Of a stretch of 64,000 nucleotides of DNA, positions 60,307 to 64,000 are shown piece after piece (within the stretch, counting starts at the first letter, position 1; every line of letters starts with the position of its first letter). Below the pieces are notes generated by a model, which was given only the letters and a program-made list of their open reading frames with translations, did no database searches and had not been told where the DNA came from. Both the position numbers and the translations under genes were made by a program. Source of the DNA: Streptococcus suis 10581 (GTDB lineage: Bacteria > Bacillota > Bacilli > Lactobacillales > Streptococcaceae); assembly GCA_000440235.1 (NCBI GenBank), contig ALKQ01000045.1, positions 1 through 64,000 on the forward strand, given 5' to 3'.

Positions 60307-62726
60307 GGTGAATCATTATTCGCTTGCTCACTAGTTGCTGTTTGCGTTTCTGATGACTGGTTCGTGTTATTAGCTGAAGAACTCGTTCTACTCCGAGTCG
60401 AACTGCTTCGTTGGGTTGAGCTACTTGATGTTGGCGTTTGGGATCCGATAATTGTATTCCAAGCCTGTGCTCGGTCACTATCTGTCCCCCCAACCATGAA
60501 GTTATAGCTTGTTACTGGTGCACCATTTTTAGCCCAATAACTAGTTGTCATCGCACCACCAACTGTTACTTGGCGCCCATTTACCTGTGTCGTCCCTGCA
60601 CGTTGACCCGTAGAAGCAACGACACTAGAAGCAATAACACTACTGTCTAATTCAAATTTTCCTGCGAACATATCCGCATTAACATTGTAAAGCGCATCAA
60701 CCATATAGGCCACATATTGTGAATTATTGTGGTAGCCTGTCCAGACATACATTTCTGAGTTATCATCATTCCCAGCCCAGGTACCTAAAGTTACTCTAGG
60801 GGTTGATAGCATGAGCCACACGTCATTGACTTCATTACTTGTTCCCGTCTTACCGACAAAATCAGATGATGCTGCCTGTGGGTTTAAACCACTCAATCGA
60901 CTCTTGAACGTCGTAGTATAACCAGAGTTGACAACCTGTCTCAAAAGCTGGTTCATAATACTTGCAGTTGCTTTAGAATAGACTTGAACCGGAGCCGATT
61001 CATGCTGATACACTACTGTTCCATCAGAGGCGGTAATACTCTCAACGATGTAATGTTTGTTATAAACGCCACCATTTGCCAAAGTTTGATAGGCATTGGT
61101 ATTTGTCAATACTGAAATTTCAACACCACCGCCCAACGGTACACTTTCAATATCGTACATAGGAATATGATAATTCATTTTATCCATGTACGCTTTGGCA
61201 TCTACACCTGCATTTCTCATCATCTTATAGGTCCAAAAAGCAGGAATGTTAACAGAACGGTCAATAGCCGTCTGTAAGTTCATCATACCAGTACCACGTC
61301 CTGAACCATACATAATCGGTTGTCCACTTGAAAAGTTCGTTGGATAATCTGAAAGGATGCTGGCAGAACCTATCAAACCTTGATCAATCGCAATACCGTA
61401 AGCTAACAGAGGCTTGATGGTTGACGCTGGCGAACGAAGGGTATCAAAGGCATGGTTATTTTGGTTGGTTGCATAATCGCGACCACCCACAAATCCTAAA
61501 ATGGCTCCTGTGGCATTATCAATTAAGACACTACCTGTCTCGACATATTCGTTTCCATCATCCAAAACAGAGCCATAATTTGCCACAACAGACTGCATCG
61601 CCGCATAGATTACTTGATCAACGGTACTCTTGATCGTATAACCACCTTGACTCAATTCTTGCTTAGCCAATTCTTCATAGGAAGACTTAGTTTCATCGTT
61701 TTTCAAGTCATTTTCAGAAACCTTATCGCGTTTTACCAGATAATCAAACATAACCTCTTGCGCTTCTTCCATGACCTCGTAGTAGAGATAATCTTTCGTA
61801 TCCGCCATTACAGGAGCTGGAGCAATAAAATCTTGTTTAATATCGTAAGCTTTGTAGGTTTCGTACTCTTCCTTGGTCAAGAATGATGCCCGATACATAT
61901 TAAAGAGAACATCTTGATAGCGTTCAATACCGTAAACCATATCTTCATCTGATTTACGTGTTCCATCTGATGCATAGGGAGAATAAACAATCGGACTTTG
62001 AGGTAAGCCTGCAATAAAAGCAGCCTGCGGAACAGTCAAGTCTTTCGCTGGTTTACCAAAAATTCCCTGAGCCGCAGCTTCTACCCCTGCAATATTTCGT
62101 CCCTGATTATTTCGACCAAATGGAGAAACATTTAAGTAAATGGTCAAAATCTCTTCCTTGGTCATATTCCGCTCTAATGCCAAAGCCGAAACAATCTCAT
62201 TAGCCTTACGCGTAAAGGTTGGAGCATCTCCGACAAGTTGCTGTTTTATCAATTGCTGCGTCAAGGTTGAACCACCGCTAGATGAACCTAGACCAACTGA
62301 TCCCAGTGCCGCACGCAAAACGGCCTTAGGCACAACCCCATTGTGGGTTTCAAATGTTTCATCCTCTGTCGCAATTACAGCCTGTTTTAGATAATTCGAG
62401 ACCTCTTCCGAAGTAATAGGTACACGAAGCAGATCTGAATTAACTTCCGACACCAAACTACCATCCGAATAGGTAACGGTGGAAATCCGACTAACTTCTG
62501 AAACCTTCGCTACCAGTTCCTCTGTTTTGGGAATCTTAACATCATCAAAAAGACTAACCACGAAACCAATTCCTATACCCGCACCAAAAAGACCGAATAG
62601 GAACACCAAGACAGCTACTGAATTGAATAATAATTTCAGCGTCCGAAGGAAAACTCCTACTACATCCCCTAGGCCTAGGGCACTGATTTTCTTTTTAAAA
62701 TCTTGCTTATCTGATTTAGTCGCCAT
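60303..62726 (-). CDS. pbp1B: Class A penicillin-binding protein 1B
   Basis: The 807-residue bifunctional peptidoglycan synthase has a short cytoplasmic tail, a membrane helix (about 35-58), and a GT51 glycosyltransferase domain (about 95-270; ATEDETFETHNGV and GGSTLTQQLIKQQL). The transpeptidase domain follows (about 380-690): SxxK in SPASTIKPLLAYG, the SxN region, and KTG in VGKTGTSNEVND. A low-complexity Ser/Thr-rich tail ends the protein. It is transcribed toward rpoB, which has its own promoter. Confidence 0.93.
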   Translation of the reverse strand: MATKSDKQDFKKKISALGLGDVVGVFLRTLKLLFNSVAVLVFLFGLFGAGIGIGFVVSLFDDVKIPKTEELVAKVSEVSRISTVTYSDGSLVSEVNSDLLRVPITSEEVSNYLKQAVIATEDETFETHNGVVPKAVLRAALGSVGLGSSSGGSTLTQQLIKQQLVGDAPTFTRKANEIVSALALERNMTKEEILTIYLNVSPFGRNNQGRNIAGVEAAAQGIFGKPAKDLTVPQAAFIAGLPQSPIVYSPYASDGTRKSDEDMVYGIERYQDVLFNMYRASFLTKEEYETYKAYDIKQDFIAPAPVMADTKDYLYYEVMEEAQEVMFDYLVKRDKVSENDLKNDETKSSYEELAKQELSQGGYTIKSTVDQVIYAAMQSVVANYGSVLDDGNEYVETGSVLIDNATGAILGFVGGRDYATNQNNHAFDTLRSPASTIKPLLAYGIAIDQGLIGSASILSDYPTNFSSGQPIMYGSGRGTGMMNLQTAIDRSVNIPAFWTYKMMRNAGVDAKAYMDKMNYHIPMYDIESVPLGGGVEISVLTNTNAYQTLANGGVYNKHYIVESITASDGTVVYQHESAPVQVYSKATASIMNQLLRQVVNSGYTTTFKSRLSGLNPQAASSDFVGKTGTSNEVNDVWLMLSTPRVTLGTWAGNDDNSEMYVWTGYHNNSQYVAYMVDALYNVNADMFAGKFELDSSVIASSVVASTGQRAGTTQVNGRQVTVGGAMTTSYWAKNGAPVTSYNFMVGGTDSDRAQAWNTIIGSQTPTSSSSTQRSSSTRSRTSSSANNTNQSSETQTATSEQANNDSP

Positions 62727-62745
62727 ATTAACTCCTTATCGTTCC

Positions 62746-62789
62746 ATTATACCAAATTTTGTTTATTTTCCGCAATTTCGTGGTATAAT
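62746..62789. promoter_or_regulatory. Divergent overlapping promoters of pbp1B and tyrS
   Basis: For pbp1B, the minus strand has TTGCGG (62770-62775), 18 bases and TATAAT (62746-62751). For tyrS, the plus strand has TATAAT (62784-62789) with a weak TTTATT (62762-62767). The two promoter regions overlap, so they may compete. Confidence 0.75.
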
Positions 62790-62879
62790 AGGGAGGAATT
62801 TTTTAAAATGAAGTTCGGTCCAAAAATCATATAAAATGGTTTATGGTCCTGTATATTAAACCTAAAGGAGACAGCCCAC

Positions 62880-64000
62880 ATGAACATTTTTGAAGAACTA
62901 AAAGCTCGTGGCTTGGTCTTTCAAACGACAGACGAAGAAGCCTTGGTAAAAGCATTGACAGAAGGACAGGTTTCTTATTACACAGGATACGATCCAACAG
63001 CAGATAGTTTACACTTGGGGCACTTGGTTGCTATCTTAACTAGCCGTCGCTTGCAGTTAGCTGGCCACAAGCCTTACGCCCTAGTTGGCGGTGCAACTGG
63101 TCTGATTGGCGACCCTTCCTTCAAGGATGCGGAGCGGAGCTTGCAAACCAAAGATACCGTGGACGGTTGGGTAACAAAAATCCAAGGTCAGCTCTCTCGC
63201 TTCTTGGATTTTGAAAATGGTGACAACAAGGCCGAAATGGTCAACAACTACGACTGGTTCTCAGACATCAGCTTTATCGACTTCCTTCGTGATGTTGGTA
63301 AATACTACACGGTCAACTACATGATGAGCAAAGACTCTGTGAAAAAACGGATTGAAACAGGGATTTCCTACACCGAGTTTGCCTACCAAATCATGCAGGG
63401 CTATGACTTCTACGAGCTCAATGACAAGCACAATGTGACCCTACAAATCGGTGGTTCTGACCAGTGGGGCAATATGACAGCGGGTACCGAGTTGCTTCGC
63501 CGCAAGGCTGACAAGTCTGGTCACGTGATGACTGTTCCCCTCATCACTGACTCAACAGGTAAGAAATTTGGTAAGTCTGAAGGCAACGCCGTTTGGTTGG
63601 ATGCCGACAAGACTTCTCCGTATGAAATGTACCAATTCTGGCTCAATGTCATGGACGATGATGCCGTTCGTTTCTTGAAAATCTTTACCTTCTTGTCATT
63701 AGATGAGATCGCTGAAATCGAGAAACAATTTGACGCTGCCCGTCATGAACGCCTGGCTCAGAAGATTTTGGCTAAGGAAGTCGTGACATTGGTCCACGGT
63801 GAAGAAGCCTACAACCAAGCCCTTAACATCACCGAGCAATTGTTCGCTGGCAATATCAAAAACCTGTCCGCAAAAGAACTCAAACAGGGACTTAGCAACG
63901 TTCCAAACTACGCTGTACAGGCTGAAGACAACCTTAACATCGTGGAACTGCTAGTCACCTCTGGTATTGTTAACTCAAAACGCCAGGCTCGTGAAGATGT
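62880..64000 (+). CDS. tyrS: Tyrosyl-tRNA synthetase (partial, runs off the window)
   Basis: The 5' 373 codons of a class I synthetase are present. It starts [20 protein letters not shown]; the HIGH-like motif is in SLHLGHLVA (about 43-51), the Tyr-binding [18 protein letters not shown], and the KMSKS-like motif KFGKSEGNA (about 225-233). The window ends in the S4-type RNA-binding domain. AAAGGAGACA precedes the ATG. The leader is about 80 bases, too short for a T-box. Confidence 0.95.
   Translation, partial: MNIFEELKARGLVFQTTDEEALVKALTEGQVSYYTGYDPTADSLHLGHLVAILTSRRLQLAGHKPYALVGGATGLIGDPSFKDAERSLQTKDTVDGWVTKIQGQLSRFLDFENGDNKAEMVNNYDWFSDISFIDFLRDVGKYYTVNYMMSKDSVKKRIETGISYTEFAYQIMQGYDFYELNDKHNVTLQIGGSDQWGNMTAGTELLRRKADKSGHVMTVPLITDSTGKKFGKSEGNAVWLDADKTSPYEMYQFWLNVMDDDAVRFLKIFTFLSLDEIAEIEKQFDAARHERLAQKILAKEVVTLVHGEEAYNQALNITEQLFAGNIKNLSAKELKQGLSNVPNYAVQAEDNLNIVELLVTSGIVNSKRQARED

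Noticed and set aside
62790..62879. Possible T-box leader of tyrS
   Set aside because: The leader is only about 80 bases, with no T-box core (TGGNACCGCG-like) and no specifier loop. A small GGTCC hairpin is present but there is no terminator.

Overview
The window is chromosomal DNA of a low-GC Firmicute. Gene content and order (RocS, RpoY-RnjA, a seven-gene comG operon followed by a methyltransferase and ackA, cin-box promoters, an Rgg-regulated peptide locus, RUP-like repeats) point to Streptococcus. S. suis is the most likely species, but that is inference from protein character and gene order, not from a search. There are no rRNA or tRNA genes, no CRISPR array, no prophage and no complete insertion sequence.

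Layout. 1-3.4 kb: rocS, a wrecked GH1 beta-glucosidase gene, a flavoprotein and an acetyltransferase. 3.5-7.9 kb: a complete beta-glucoside operon (bglP-bglA-licT) with promoter, cre and RAT/terminator switch. 8.2-12.7 kb: an ABC exporter pair, a YeiH-type permease and AzlCD. 12.8-14.9 kb: tsaB-rimI-tsaD. 15.2-19.4 kb: a compact Rgg-controlled radical-SAM RiPP locus containing two short genes, a 29-codon precursor and a 32-codon hydrophobic pheromone-like peptide. 19.6-24.3 kb: rpoY-rnjA, glnR-glnA and a membrane protein. 24.3-33.2 kb: pgk, gap, fusA, rpsG, rpsL and groES-groEL. 33.4-44.1 kb: ssbB, YtpR, thioredoxin and pepA genes, a type I toxin-antitoxin pair, a large LPXTG surface protein, and folC-folT with a tetrahydrofolate riboswitch. 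44.2-51.8 kb: ackA, methyltransferase, comGG to comGA, a peptidase and a DUF1033 gene. 51.9-64 kb: rpoC, rpoB, pbp1B and the start of tyrS.

How the parts work together. The RiPP locus looks self-contained: Rgg, a secreted peptide signal, a shared 20-bp inverted-repeat operator exactly midway between two divergent -10 boxes, a SPASM radical-SAM enzyme, a two-cysteine precursor ending Gln-Met-Pro, and an exporter separated from the precursor by a terminator-like hairpin. ssbB and comG both carry SigX (cin-box) promoters and belong to the late competence regulon. LicT, GlnR, HrcA and tetrahydrofolate each have a recognisable cis element.

The most interesting items are the RiPP locus and its symmetric promoter, the antisense toxin-antitoxin pair at 38.9-39.1 kb, an S12 Lys56Arg substitution of the kind that gives streptomycin resistance, and a dispersed repeat family. 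The repeats form a five-unit array inside an apparently 950-nt rpoBC leader and recur beside pgk and fusA. Several small repeats also supply the stop codons of the genes they border.
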